Source: Stentor coeruleus
Taxonomy: Eukaryota; Ciliophora; Heterotrichea; Heterotrichida; Stentoridae
Assembly: GCA_001970955.1 (NCBI GenBank)
Contig: MPUH01000010.1
Coordinates: 117,839 to 181,838, forward strand
DNA length: 64,000 nt
Reading direction: 5' to 3'
In this document: in pieces, positions 53,333 through 63,524 of the stretch
How the letters are laid out: every line of letters begins with the position of its first letter
Position numbering within the stretch: position 1 is the first letter of the stretch
Made by a program: the position numbers and the translations under genes
Notes under the pieces: generated by a model
The model's database searches: none
Told to the model about the DNA's origin: nothing
What the model saw: only the letters and a program-made list of their open reading frames with translations

Positions 53333-53650
53333 TTATCTAATGCGTTCTTCAAGGGTTGTAGAATTGGTGAGGAACTTTTTTATTTTGTCTGCAAAGAATT
53401 TAGCCTTTTTAACTTCGTCTTCATTGCCTATTGTCCTGTTTTCCATTATAACTCTGAGTTTTATTTGGTCTATTAACTCTAATAGTTCTTCGGCTGTTTG
53501 AAGAAAACACCTGGTGCTTGTGTTTATAACTAGACATTCAGCTTCTTGACAACCATCTCCTATTTCTAAACTCTCGATGATTTTTCTTAAATGTGTCATT
53601 AAGTCTTTAACCATAGTTTCTGCTTGTTCATGTAAATATTCTTTGTTCAT
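53333..53650 (-). CDS. Small helical protein, possibly Mediator subunit 22
   Basis: This is a 105-residue all-helical protein. The pattern EQAETMVKDLMTHLRKIIES, then NTSTRCFLQTAEELLELIDQ and IKLRVIMENRTIGN resembles MED22/Surf5 (three helices with a conserved RAxNIVRAGExLLxLVSDLK region followed by LxxND). The length is close to plant and protist MED22. The match is modest. Other small helical subunits, such as those of BLOC or exocyst-like complexes, are possible. The gene is convergent with CFAP221 at 60 bp. Confidence 0.45.
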   Translation of the reverse strand: MNKEYLHEQAETMVKDLMTHLRKIIESLEIGDGCQEAECLVINTSTRCFLQTAEELLELIDQIKLRVIMENRTIGNEDEVKKAKFFADKIKKFLTNSTTLEERIR

Positions 53651-53969
53651 TAAGAATTTTATATATAAAAAGATTTTTTGATGGGAAAAATGCTTGGATA
53701 TTTTTTTGTTTTAAGTTATTATAAAATTTGAATGTGGGGATGTGACTGTTAGGGATAGATTAGTTTATAAAGCTTATTGTTAATAGTTGTGATATTTAAT
53801 AAGAATATTTTTTTTTGAAATGATTAGAAAACTATAATTCATGTAGATGAAAATAGGATTATTAGTAATGTGGTTTGAGTAGATATAAATAGTATATGAT
53901 ATTATTTTGGGATTGATATGGTTAAAGTTTCTTGCAAGTTAGTTTTCTAAACTAAAAATAATGATATAA
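53651..53969. other. Divergent intergenic region without a C-rich half
   Basis: The region is G-leaning through most of its length. It is an exception to the left-right switch seen elsewhere, perhaps because it is short. No gene is seen. Confidence 0.5.
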
Positions 53970-54311
53970 ATGTTGGGACCTTTAATTAGAGCTTTGATAA
54001 CTATGTATGGACCTTCAGTTGTCAAAACTTTGATTGCGGCCATCAACAAGACCCTGCAACGTAAGTTCTAAACAGAAGCGGGACATAATCCGATGAGAGA
54101 CTTTCAAGAACTCGTTAAGCCTGTTGTGCCGAAAAAAATGAATTCACAAGAAGCAAAGTTAATTCTTGGGGCAACTAAAGGAACACCTGAAGAGATAAAC
54201 AGACAGTTTGATAAGCTTTTTAAAATGAATGACCCTGCTAATGGAGGTTCTTTATATCTTCAGTGCAAGCTTATTGCTGCTAAAGAAACATTGCTAAAGT
54301 CTTCTAATTAA
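53970..54311 (+). CDS. PAM16: TIM16/PAM16 mitochondrial import motor subunit, one 15-nt intron
   Basis: Exon 1 (53970-54060) starts MLGPLIRALITMYGPSVVKT. Removing the intron 54061-54075 (GTAAGTTCTAAACAG) gives LIAAINKTLQQAGHNPMRDF. The J-like domain follows: MNSQEAKLILGATKGTPEEI, then RQFDKLFKMNDPANGGSLYL and QCKLIAAKETLL. The usual HPD of J proteins is absent, as expected for TIM16. The protein has 108 residues. TIM16 forms a complex with TIM14/PAM18 on the matrix side of TIM23 and restrains its stimulation of mtHsp70. Length and motifs fit well. Confidence 0.93.
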
Positions 54312-54788
54312 ATGGAATACTAAGTTAGGGATTTAGAATATACTTTATTTATATAAAAAAATATAAACTTATCAGATTCTTTATAAAATATAAAAAAATC
54401 ATCATCAAAACCCCAAAAAAAAGCAACTTAATTCTCTTATATATTTACTAGAATTTTGTAAATATTTTCCCTCCTCTCATGTCTAGCCCCAATATTTTTT
54501 ATTTGCAACACACTTTGAAACTTTTCTATCACTTTTATTTTAACAACTATATTCTATAAACAAAATATCGTATATTCACTTTGATTCTATTCATTAACTT
54601 TTCACATGATAAACTCTGCAAACCTTTATAAAATACTGCAAAATTCTCAAATCATAACAATTCAAGCACATTTTCCCTTCTATAAAACTCATAAATTGCC
54701 AATATCCAATTAGCAATAATAAATACATGAATTTTCAATCATCATATTTTATAATAATATATATACCAAGTGATATTTATTTTTAAAG
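54312..54788. other. Convergent intergenic region, C-rich on the + strand
   Basis: From about 54400 to 54700 the + strand is C-rich and almost free of G. Only the first 40 bases lean to G. No gene is seen. Confidence 0.6.
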
Positions 54789-57440
54789 CTAAGGTATTAT
54801 AAAGAGTGCCCCATCTTTAGTCCCTGCATAAAAAGCTCCAGAGTACTCATCAGCCTGTACTGTAGTTACACCTTTAATATTTTCCCACTTATGGAAATTT
54901 TCTCCTTTCATAAACTCCCACATTTCCAACTGTCCATCTTCTTGTCCATTTAGCACAAACACCCCATCACTAACAAAACAGTTAACTCCTGCAACTACAA
55001 GCTGAGTGACCAAAACTCCTGAAGTTTCATACAACCCCATAAGAGTTTTTTGTCCTATAATTATATGATTCGAATGCTTACTTTGACCTACACAATCAAT
55101 CCTACTACCAACATCAAACCTAGAAATAATACCTTCCCTTAAATCCCTTAAAACAACTTTCCCTTCTTTATCACATGTACTAATAACATATTCATTTTTA
55201 CTCATACACAATATCTGCCCTTCATGGTCTTCAAAAGAATGCATAAGTGCATGTTTATCCCTAACATCCCATATTTTTAACTGAGCATCCCAAGATACAC
55301 TTGCTATAGCTGATAATTCATTAATATATTCAACAGCTGATATCGCATCATCATGAGCATTTATAGTTTGACTAACCCTTCCATTTCCAATATTGAAAAC
55401 ATAAAGTTTATTATCATAACACCCAGCAACAATATTTTTTTCATTCATCACACAACTACTTGATATTGGCAATGTGCAAACAGTAAAACTACGTTTTTGA
55501 AGCTTTTCTAATGTGACAACTTTAACACAGCCATCATGTCCTGTAGTTAAAATCCTATCATTTATAACATTGATTGAACTTAACCTTTTTTTATGTAATG
55601 AAACTTCTATAGCTTGTTCTGTTTTTTTCCTAGCAACAGCTTCAATTTTCCATAAATTAGTGAGTTTTGAGTCTTGACGTTTGATTTGTGGCTCTTGTTG
55701 GACACTTCTTGGAGGATGAGGGATTTTAAAAAGCTGTTTAGGAGTTTGCCCGAATTCATTTATCTGTAGTTCCATTGCCCGACGCTGAAGTGGGTCATTT
55801 ACACTATCAAGATCAACTGAGCCTTCATAGGTTAATGGATGGAATACTATTTTTTAATTACGATTATCGCTTTGAGCTGCATGTTCTCCACGTTGCTTAT
55901 AACCAAAAATAAGATCAATCCAATTATGTAAGTTTTCACTAACATAAGAACTTTCAAGAGCTTCACGCATTTTACTAAGAAAATCTCTAGCATCAGTAGC
56001 CCATGGAGGAAGTTTTACATCCCAAACTTTTTCTCCATTCATTTTAACGCCAAGATCCAAATTCAGTTCATTTTGTAAAAAAGATGGGTCGTTCCCATAG
56101 AATTCAGGAATAAGTTCTTTGACGTCAGCAGGGTTGTCAAGTACACAGCGCCAATCTTGAGCAATATCATTAAATAGTCGATCTGGAGCATCAAATTTCC
56201 CACTCTATATAATTTTTACATGTAATCTTAGCATTGCTAAAGGGAATTTTCTAAAGAGAAAACCTATAACATAACCTGGAGTTGAATAATGTGTGCCATA
56301 TAAAAATTTTGGTTCAGGCATATCATTATATCTTTTCCAAAATGTACTAAGACGACTTGGGTTCAAGGCGCCTATAGGTTTTGATAAATCTCTAAAAGTT
56401 TCAGGGTTGTTTAAATCTAATGTTGGGCTATCATAACTAGCAAGAATCCAAGGGAATACTGGATATTGAGTAAAATCAGAAAAAGTTCTATAAGCAGCTG
56501 AGTTTAGATATAATAAATATTCAAAGTTGCTAATTTGTCTAAGTTGCCATTTAAGCATCATATTTTCTACTGAGCTTTCAGTCTCGCATTCAGAAGAACT
56601 TACAACAACTTTTAATTTGTCATAAACTTTATTTCTTTCTTCTTCATTGTTAAAAGCTAAGAAAATCGACTTGTTACCTGTTGTAAAAACTTCTAAGCCA
56701 AGATTTCTTAATCTCCATCTACGCATATAAAGTTTGGTTATTTCTGAATATTTCACTGATTTTACTGGATGAGCTGATACTTGATAACAAGGTTGAAAGT
56801 ACATTCTTATATCAGTCATGTATAATATTCCTTTAAGTTGCATAAATGGGTGAATTCTTTGAGCTTCGATGTTTTGTAATAAGGGTTTCTCAATTATACT
56901 TTCTATACGACTTGTGTCGAATTTTAAAGCTTCTTCACGTTCTCGAGATGTGGCCGCTGCTATGGAATCTAAGTCAAAACCTGCATAGTGGCCTGAGTTT
57001 TTTTCATAAAAGTCTCGGACTATTGCTGTTATTTGGCTAATTAAGTCATATGAGAAATCGAAATACACTGTTTGGGGGGATCTATATTGAATTGGCTTGT
57101 ATGAAGATGGGTTTCTTGTATCAGGTAATTCAATTACTTTGTTGGTTGAAAAACACAGTCTGGTATTATTATCTGTGTATGAATATATTGTTTTGCTTAT
57201 GGCAATCTCATCTGGGATTCGGACCATATCTCTATATGCGTATCTAACTAATGGGGTCTCAACATCAGCTGGCTCAAATATTATTGACCTTGAACAAATG
57301 TGGATACGCCCTTTTTCTTGCCTTTTTTCTGGGTAGGAGTCTTGATGATGTCTGAAACCCAAACTGTCTCTTGTGTAGATTTCTCCGTCTTCTAAAAACA
57401 AAAGAGAAAATCTCTTTTTCTTTTTCCCTAGAGAATGCAT
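54789..57440 (-). CDS. NSMAF: FAN/NSMAF-type GRAM-BEACH-WD40 protein, two 15-nt introns
   Basis: Three open pieces join when two introns are removed: 56205-56219 (GTAAAAATTATATAG) and 55847-55861 (GTAATTAAAAAATAG), both on the minus strand. The result is 873 residues, close to human FAN (917). The N-terminus has the GRAM/PH part ([20 protein letters not shown]). The BEACH domain includes [62 protein letters not shown] and [15 protein letters not shown]. After [13 protein letters not shown], a WD40 propeller follows ([20 protein letters not shown]). FAN links the TNF receptor to neutral sphingomyelinase in mammals; in protists BEACH proteins serve membrane traffic, so the ancestral role is more likely. 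Confidence 0.95.
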
Positions 57441-57573
57441 TTATATAGGTTTAGAAAGCGACATGTTATTTTAGTAAGAATAGAGTGGAAGATATAAGAA
57501 AATTTCTAAAATATTATGGCATTTTTATATGGGGATTGTGTAAGATAGTAAAATCTATCTCTAGAATTTTTAT

Positions 57574-58075
57574 TTGTTTCTTTTCGATTTACTTTTCTTG
57601 CCTAAGCTTATTTTATTATTAATTTTTCTGCCTATATACCTAACTTATAACTCAAGCATGACTTTAGGGACAGGACTAATTTTCCAAATGAGATCAGGAT
57701 CAAACTTCATAAAACACTGCAAATACTTAAGATATCAAAGCACGGATCAAAAATGTCCTTACTGTTAGCATTGGGCAGAAAACAAAAAACACGTTATTTA
57801 TGATTGCAATGAATACAAAACTGAAAGATATGGAATAAAAAAAGAACTTAAAAAATATGCGAATGAAGAAACTAAATTTTTTTCATTATCGCATATCGTT
57901 TTATGAATGAAGAATTTGAAAAAACACTTAGAGAAAAACACAACAAATAAGAAACAATCAAGATCGACAGAGAAATAAAAAGCTTTATCACGAAAATATA
58001 CTATAAAAGAAGAAAATTAGCAAAACTTGGACAATAGTCAAGCGATATTTACATTTAAACATTGATACTTGTCTT
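57574..58075 (+). mobile_element. Relic of a non-LTR retrotransposon (3' end of the RT ORF)
   Basis: One frame reads GLIFQMRSGSNFIKHCKYLR, then DQKCPYC, an in-frame TAG (57766-57768), then HWAENKKHVIYDCNEYKTER. This is the CxxC...HxxxxC zinc finger found after the reverse-transcriptase domain of LINE ORF2 (like CPxC...ETxEHxxxxCPxY). A one-base frameshift in a T run near 57880 and a TAA at 57948-57950 follow. The other frame then reads FMNEEFEKTLREKHNK, then ETIKIDREIKSFITKIYYKR and RKLAKLGQ, ending at TAG 58035. TCAAGCGATA occurs directly after it and is shared with two other insertions here. The 5' part of the element is missing. Confidence 0.6.
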
Positions 58076-58128
58076 AGAGCTATATCATAGCTACTTTTGC
58101 ATAAAAATATTTTTATTAGGTATAAAAA

Positions 58129-58873
58129 ATGGTTAAATTTGACTTGAAATTTGTTAAAACAGCCATGGTGCTGAATTTTACGATAGGTTGCAGCGTAAAT
58201 TATATTCAGTGCTTCGGAATCGGGATTTCAGGATATTCACACGATGAATGTGGAGATTATTTACCGTAATCAAAATTCAGAGCTTGGCTTATTGTAGCTG
58301 GTTGTAGTCTGGCAATCTTCGCACTGCTTTATACTTTATCTGTTCACTTTTCAGGCAAAAAAGAATCATTTACAATATTATTTGCTATAATTGCAGGTGT
58401 TTTTGTTCTATTCAATATATTCTTAATACTAGTAGGTGATTATACTTTTTCTCGATTCGGCTCTAAATGTAGTTTTAAGTCATATGGAACTAGGAAGTCA
58501 ACATATATTCCTTATACTTCAACTATAGCTGGAGTGATTCTTTTCAATATAATTGCTGTTTTNATATATTCCTTATACTTCAACTATAGCTGGAGTGATT
58601 CTTTTCAATATAATTGCTGTTTTTGAAATGATTTTATGGTTTTTCATGATTTATTTCTATAAAAAAAAAGGAGTAGATTATTTCAAGAAACAAGAAATTA
58701 GCGAAAATATAAAGGAAATGAGCCAAGATTATATGACTGGGAATGCTAAGGCCAATGAAGATCATAGTCAAGCTTTTAATGCTAAAGAAAATTGTGATGA
58801 TGATGATGCTATAATTAGGGATAACTATGATGAAAAGCCTAATATTAATCAAAACGAAAAAGAATTTAAGTAG
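58129..58873 (+). CDS. Four-pass membrane protein, paralogue 1, one 15-nt intron
   Basis: ATG 58129 reads MVKFDLKFVKTAMVLNFTIG. The intron 58266-58280 (GTAATCAAAATTCAG) is removed, and an N at 58563 with a 60-bp duplication is collapsed, giving 222 residues. Hydrophobic segments lie near 8-26, 46-68 (AWLIVAGCSLAIFALLYTLS), 77-99 (ILFAIIAGVFVLFNIFLILV) and 125-150 (GVILFNIIAVFEMILWFFMI). Cysteines in the loops (YIQCFGIG, HDECGDYLP, GSKCSFKSYGTRKS) could form disulfides. The cytosolic tail is acidic and low in complexity (ENCDDDDAIIRDNYDEKPN). The paralogue at 62810-63502 keeps all these features and the intron. The family is unknown to me. The LINE relic ends about 55 bp upstream of the start. 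Confidence 0.8.
58503..58623. repeat. 60-bp direct duplication around N at 58563
   Basis: Bases 58503-58562 and 58564-58623 are identical. Collapsing them restores the frame of the four-pass membrane protein. Confidence 0.92.
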
Positions 58874-60352
58874 CTTATTTTAGTAATTTAGATAGTTTAT
58901 ACTTTTAACTATGTCGATTTTTTTAGATGCAAACATATTAGCTTAATTATCATTAAACATTTTATAGGATTATTTAAAAAATTATTAATATAATTGCATC
59001 TATCATTGATAAATATTATCAATAATTTTTATTCTTGAATATTATGAGTTTGAATTTCAGAATAGTAGTTTGCAGATGGCATTCATGAATAAAAGAAAAA
59101 AAATCATTTTATTATGAACAAAAATCATAAGTATACTTAAAGATGTTAAAGAAGTAATCTGAGTAGAAGCATGCATATCATAAACATGATATTTTGAATA
59201 AATATATTAAATTATTACACATATGAATTTACTAAAACATTTACTTATCACTTAATCGATTTATGATTTATATATGAAAATGCATAAATTTTCTTACACT
59301 TTCAACATAATTAACATAGTTTTAACTATCTTAAATTAAATACTAATTTATCATAAATACTTCTAAATAGCAACTAAAATAATCCCTAAGGCTGATGATT
59401 TTTTTGAAGTTATTAGTATTGCTTTTAATATAATCAATATTATTTATATTCAAATTTATATAGGAATTTCTGTAGAAACTCGCTGATACCTATTATTCTT
59501 TTATTCAATTGAATCATAATTATTTCGCATAAGTATAAAGTAAGACACAAACTTGAAGAAGGAGAAGCTACAACAAGGTTTAAAAAATTCTTATGAGACG
59601 GTAGTTTAAGTAATAGATAGACTGAAAAAAATAAAATCCCGAACACATAATGAACTTAGTGGAACTTATGTTGAACTCCAAGTATGATACAATTTTAAAC
59701 TAGATTTTTTTAGTGAGTTAAGACAAGATAAAGAGTCAGCTTTGAATTTTTATAAAAAGAGCTATAAGAAATACAAGGCTTATCTATAGACCCAGGCATC
59801 ACCCTTGATGAGAAAAGATCTGATATAGTAGTGTAAAATTAAACCATAAGTATGAATTTATTTGATTTTCTTAAGTAGCATCAGAAATACAAATTTTATT
59901 TTATAAATAGAGAGAAAGAACTATATTAAGAAATTTTAAGTCTTGAAGATACTTTTATTCATTAGAAATTTTATAAAATCCAAAGATATCGAATTGTTAA
60001 GTCAAAATATAATAAATTAATCTATATCGAAAGTAATCTTAACTTATAGATCGCCTGTTTTTACTCAGAAATATGCCTATAGAGCATTCTAAGAATAAAT
60101 GGAAAAAAAGCTGGAAATCTAAGGGCTATAATTATTGAAATCAAACTAACTTTCAAGATTTCAAATATATAATTGCATGATGCTTTTTCAATTAATCCTT
60201 ACTATAGTATTAGCTAAAAAATTCTTAATTTTGACTTAAAATATATACTGATTTTGTGAAAGAAAAAGTTTTAATATCAAAGATAATAATGCATATTTGA
60301 ATATCTATTTAATTAGAAAATATTAACTATATAGTATCTTATAATATATAAA
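58874..60352. other. Long intergenic region, possibly decayed sequence
   Basis: The first 80 bases are homologous to the flank of the second four-pass gene. The rest is AT-rich. A stretch at about 59700-60258 has no TGA in one frame but twelve TAA/TAG, which is what chance predicts. No gene is supported. Confidence 0.5.
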
Positions 60353-62267
60353 ATGGATACACTGGAGCTACTCAGGGGAATAATCGATTTCGAAGAAGAA
60401 GAGTGGAGTGAATTAACACAAAACCTGCAGCAGGAATGCAAAACTAAACTTACTGAAGATTCGCAAAAAGAAGCTTATCATTGTCTTAAAAATTATATCA
60501 AAGCAGGAGATGCTGACATCAAAAATATTATAAAAATATTTTTTGAAAACTATAATCAAAGTTTCACATTGTATTTACTAAAAATGAAAATCGCTTGCCT
60601 TGAAAATATTTACTTACACATAGTTGAGCGGAAACCAGTTGAAGCAAATAATCTTCTTCATAAAGAAACTAGAAGATTAATCTTCAATCTAACTTTGAAT
60701 ATATTTAGAAAAGTTATAAATATCCCTAGCAAATTTAAATGTCGCAAACAATTAGCAAATTGGATTAGAAAAATTGATGTGCTTAGAAATTATCCTGAAT
60801 ATCTCAAATTTACCAATGTTATTTGTATTATAGTGAGCGAAATGATGAGCATAAATCAAGAATATTTCAAACTAAAGGATTTTCCAGACTTGCAAGCACA
60901 ATTTGATTGTATGTATAAAGAAGTTTACATAAGAAATTCGAATATGTTTGACATTATATATGAGTTTGAACATAACTTCTTGGAATTTCGTTATCCAGAT
61001 CTATTATATCTTTTTAAAAATCCACTCAGAAAAGGTGAATTTGAGTTTCATTTTAATGTAGCAGAATGCATAGATGCGGCGATGCCTAAATATACCGATT
61101 ATCCCGATTTTATTAAGCCTGATATCAACATAAAAATGCATGATATATTCAATTTAAACAATCTGAAACTTGAAGAAGATACTAATAAATATATTAAATT
61201 TAAACAGTGAGAAACTTGGAGAAGATACTGATAAATATTTTGCGACTAAAAATCGGGAATATCCTAGCTTTCAATATTCATTATCTGCAATATTATATGG
61301 TTTTTTGGTAAAGTTTATAAAATCTGTAAAAGAAAATGAAACTGAGACTGAAACTGTAGGCTTAAGTTCTCTCAGTTTATATTTTAATAAAAACAATAAA
61401 GTATCAGATTTTATAAACTTTTGTCAAATAATCAGAAATTTAGCTCAGCTAGAGGATCCTGATCAATATATCGCTACAGAGCTGCTTATAGCTATTAATC
61501 AAAAAAATAACTACGCTTGCATGAGCGATTTTTGTAGTCCTTTTTTTAAAATTGCATCTGAAGGACTCCCAGAGAACCAGAAATATAAACTAATTGACTC
61601 TGCTTTAAAAGAGCCTTACAGAACCGTCCTAAGTAATTTTATTAATCAGTCTGAACTTCCTAATCTTGATAAAATTATTGGGGATGCAATATCGAGTGTA
61701 AGATTAGCTGAATTGCCACACAACATGAATGGAATTACTCTAACCAACGGTCTCATATGTGTTAAAAAGCATCCAGGCTTTTCTGGAGACCTTGAAGGTG
61801 CTCTTCTTTTTATTATACTTCATGAACTGGCTCACTACTTACAAAGATATTCATTGAAAGACTTTAGCGAGACTTCAAAAAATATAAGTCTAAGGCTCAT
61901 TGAAGCATTTCAATCTAATAAAAGCGAATTAGTAAATTATCCTTTTCCGATAACCCAATCAGAGCTAGGTAAATCGCTTGCAGAAGGTGGTGCGTACCTT
62001 AAAAGTTTTCTTTTTGATGAGAACTATAAAATCATTTATAAATCAGGAGCTGAGTTTCTACTCCTAAAGAGTGATTTAAGTCCTTCACAATTCAGAGAAG
62101 GGTTCAGCAAGGCTAATAATATCTGTGAAGGAGATACTGAAGATGAACAGATCACTATAAGATTTTTAGATAGTCCACAGGAAGAATACTTTAGCGTGGG
62201 GACATGTGGGTCAGTTTGGATAACTGATCCAAATCTTCTAAGATTAATAGATAAAAATTCTAATTAA
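60353..62267 (+). CDS. Large protein with HELAH zinc-peptidase motif, broken by a 46-bp duplication
   Basis: Two overlapping frames join if 46 bp (one of two imperfect copies near 61166-61238) is removed, giving 622 residues. The N-terminal 300 residues are helical and charged without a known domain (MDTLELLRGIIDFEEEEWSE). The C-terminal half contains FIILHELAHYLQRY at 61809-61850, an HExxH motif with the hydrophobic surroundings of zincins. Downstream GKSLAEGGAYLKSFLF offers a Glu as a possible third zinc ligand, making it gluzincin-like (inference). The C-terminus has GTCGSVWITDPNLLRLIDK. There is no signal peptide or membrane helix, so it is probably cytosolic. I know no named family that fits. 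It sits between the two four-pass paralogues. Confidence 0.7.
61166..61238 (+). repeat. Imperfect 27-bp direct repeat with 46-bp period, causing a frameshift
   Basis: The stretch coding KLEEDTNKY (61166-61192) recurs as KLGEDTDKY (61212-61238), with two base changes. The 46-bp period is not a multiple of three and a TGA lies between. No GT-AG intron fits. Deleting one period restores one long frame. Confidence 0.8.
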
Positions 62268-62809
62268 ATCATGCTTAATCCTCGAATTAACTTAATCTAA
62301 AACAAAATTATTATAATTTTGAAAGAAACCTTATATATTTCAATAGTAATTAATGGGGTTATAGTGCGGTGATTTTTTTTAAGTTGATGAATTTCACTTG
62401 AAAAACTATTATGAAAACCTAAGAACATTCATCCATAAAAAATATCAAAATTAATAAGAAATTATCACTTTAAAATATTTTCAATATTCATCCGTAAAAA
62501 ATTCAATATTTATTCACTTCAAAAAAACCTAACTAATTTCCCTAAAAAAAATATTCTAATATACAAAGATATAATTTTAATTTAGCATTAAAAACTCTAA
62601 AGTATTATTATAAAATTCATGAATGTAATTATGATATAATAAAATTGTAAAAAAATAATTTACATGGGATATTTAGCATTTTAAACACTTGAATTTTTTA
62701 CTTGTTTTAGAAAGCTATATTATCACAAAAACATAAATTTAAAAGAACTTTATAAGTAACTAGTTCTTATCATTGCTACTTTTACATGAAATTCTTTTTA
62801 AGATATAAA
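62268..62809. other. Intergenic, nothing recognised
   Basis: AT-rich, with a C-leaning middle (62400-62560). The last 70 bases are homologous to the upstream flank of the first four-pass gene, so the duplication that made the pair included some 5' DNA. Confidence 0.6.
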
Positions 62810-63502
62810 ATGATTCGATTTAACTTGAAATTTGTTAAAGCAGCCTTATTACTGAATTTTGCAATAGGCTTCACAGTAATTTATATTCAGTGCTTCGGAA
62901 TTGGGATTTCAGGATATTCGCATGATGAATGTGGAGTTTATTTACCGTAATAAAAATTCAGAGCTTGGCTTATCGTTGCTGGTTGCAGTCTAGTATTCTT
63001 CGCAATATTTTATGCTTTATCTGTTCGTTATTCAGGCAAAAGCAAATCATTAACAATACTCTATGCTATAATTACAGGTACTTTTGTTCTATTCAATATA
63101 TTTTTAGTATTAGTAGGTGATTATACTTTTTCTCGATTTAGTTCTGAATGTAGTTTTAAATCATATGGAACTAGGAAGTCAAGATATGTTCCCTATACTT
63201 CAACTATAGCTGAACTGATTCTTTTCAATATAACTACTGTTTTTGGAATTATTTTATGGGTTTGTATGGTTTATTACTATAAAAAAAAAGGAATACACTA
63301 TTTCAAGAAACAAGAAACTAGCGAAATCCAAAATAATATGAATGAGAATTCTAAGGCCAATGAAAATTATAGTGAGAGTTTTAATGCAAAGGAAAATTGT
63401 GATAAAGATGATAAAGTTAGAGAAAATTGCGATGATGATGCTAAAGCTAAGGATAATTATGATGAGATGCCTAAACTTATTCAAAACGAAAAAGAAATTT
63501 AA
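62810..63502 (+). CDS. Four-pass membrane protein, paralogue 2, one 15-nt intron
   Basis: ATG 62810 reads MIRFNLKFVKAALLLNFAIG. The intron 62947-62961 (GTAATAAAAATTCAG) is at the same place and phase as in the first copy. The product has 225 residues with four hydrophobic segments and the same conserved loops (YIQCFGIGISGYSHDECG; GDYTFSRFSSECSFKSYGTR). The acidic tail is longer and more repetitive (ENCDKDDKVRENCDDDAKAK). Coding identity to copy 1 is high, and flanking DNA on both sides also aligns, so this is a segmental duplicate about 4.7 kb away. No N interrupts it. The function is unknown. Confidence 0.82.
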
Positions 63503-63524
63503 GTAGCTTATTTTAGTCATTTAG

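Noticed and set aside
59705-60258. A long frame with twelve TAA/TAG codons and no TGA, which would be open if TAA/TAG meant glutamine.
   Set aside because: In DNA this AT-rich, about eleven TAA/TAG and about three TGA are expected by chance in 180 codons, so lack of TGA is only mildly unusual. No family was recognised, and the rest of the window uses TAA/TAG as stops.
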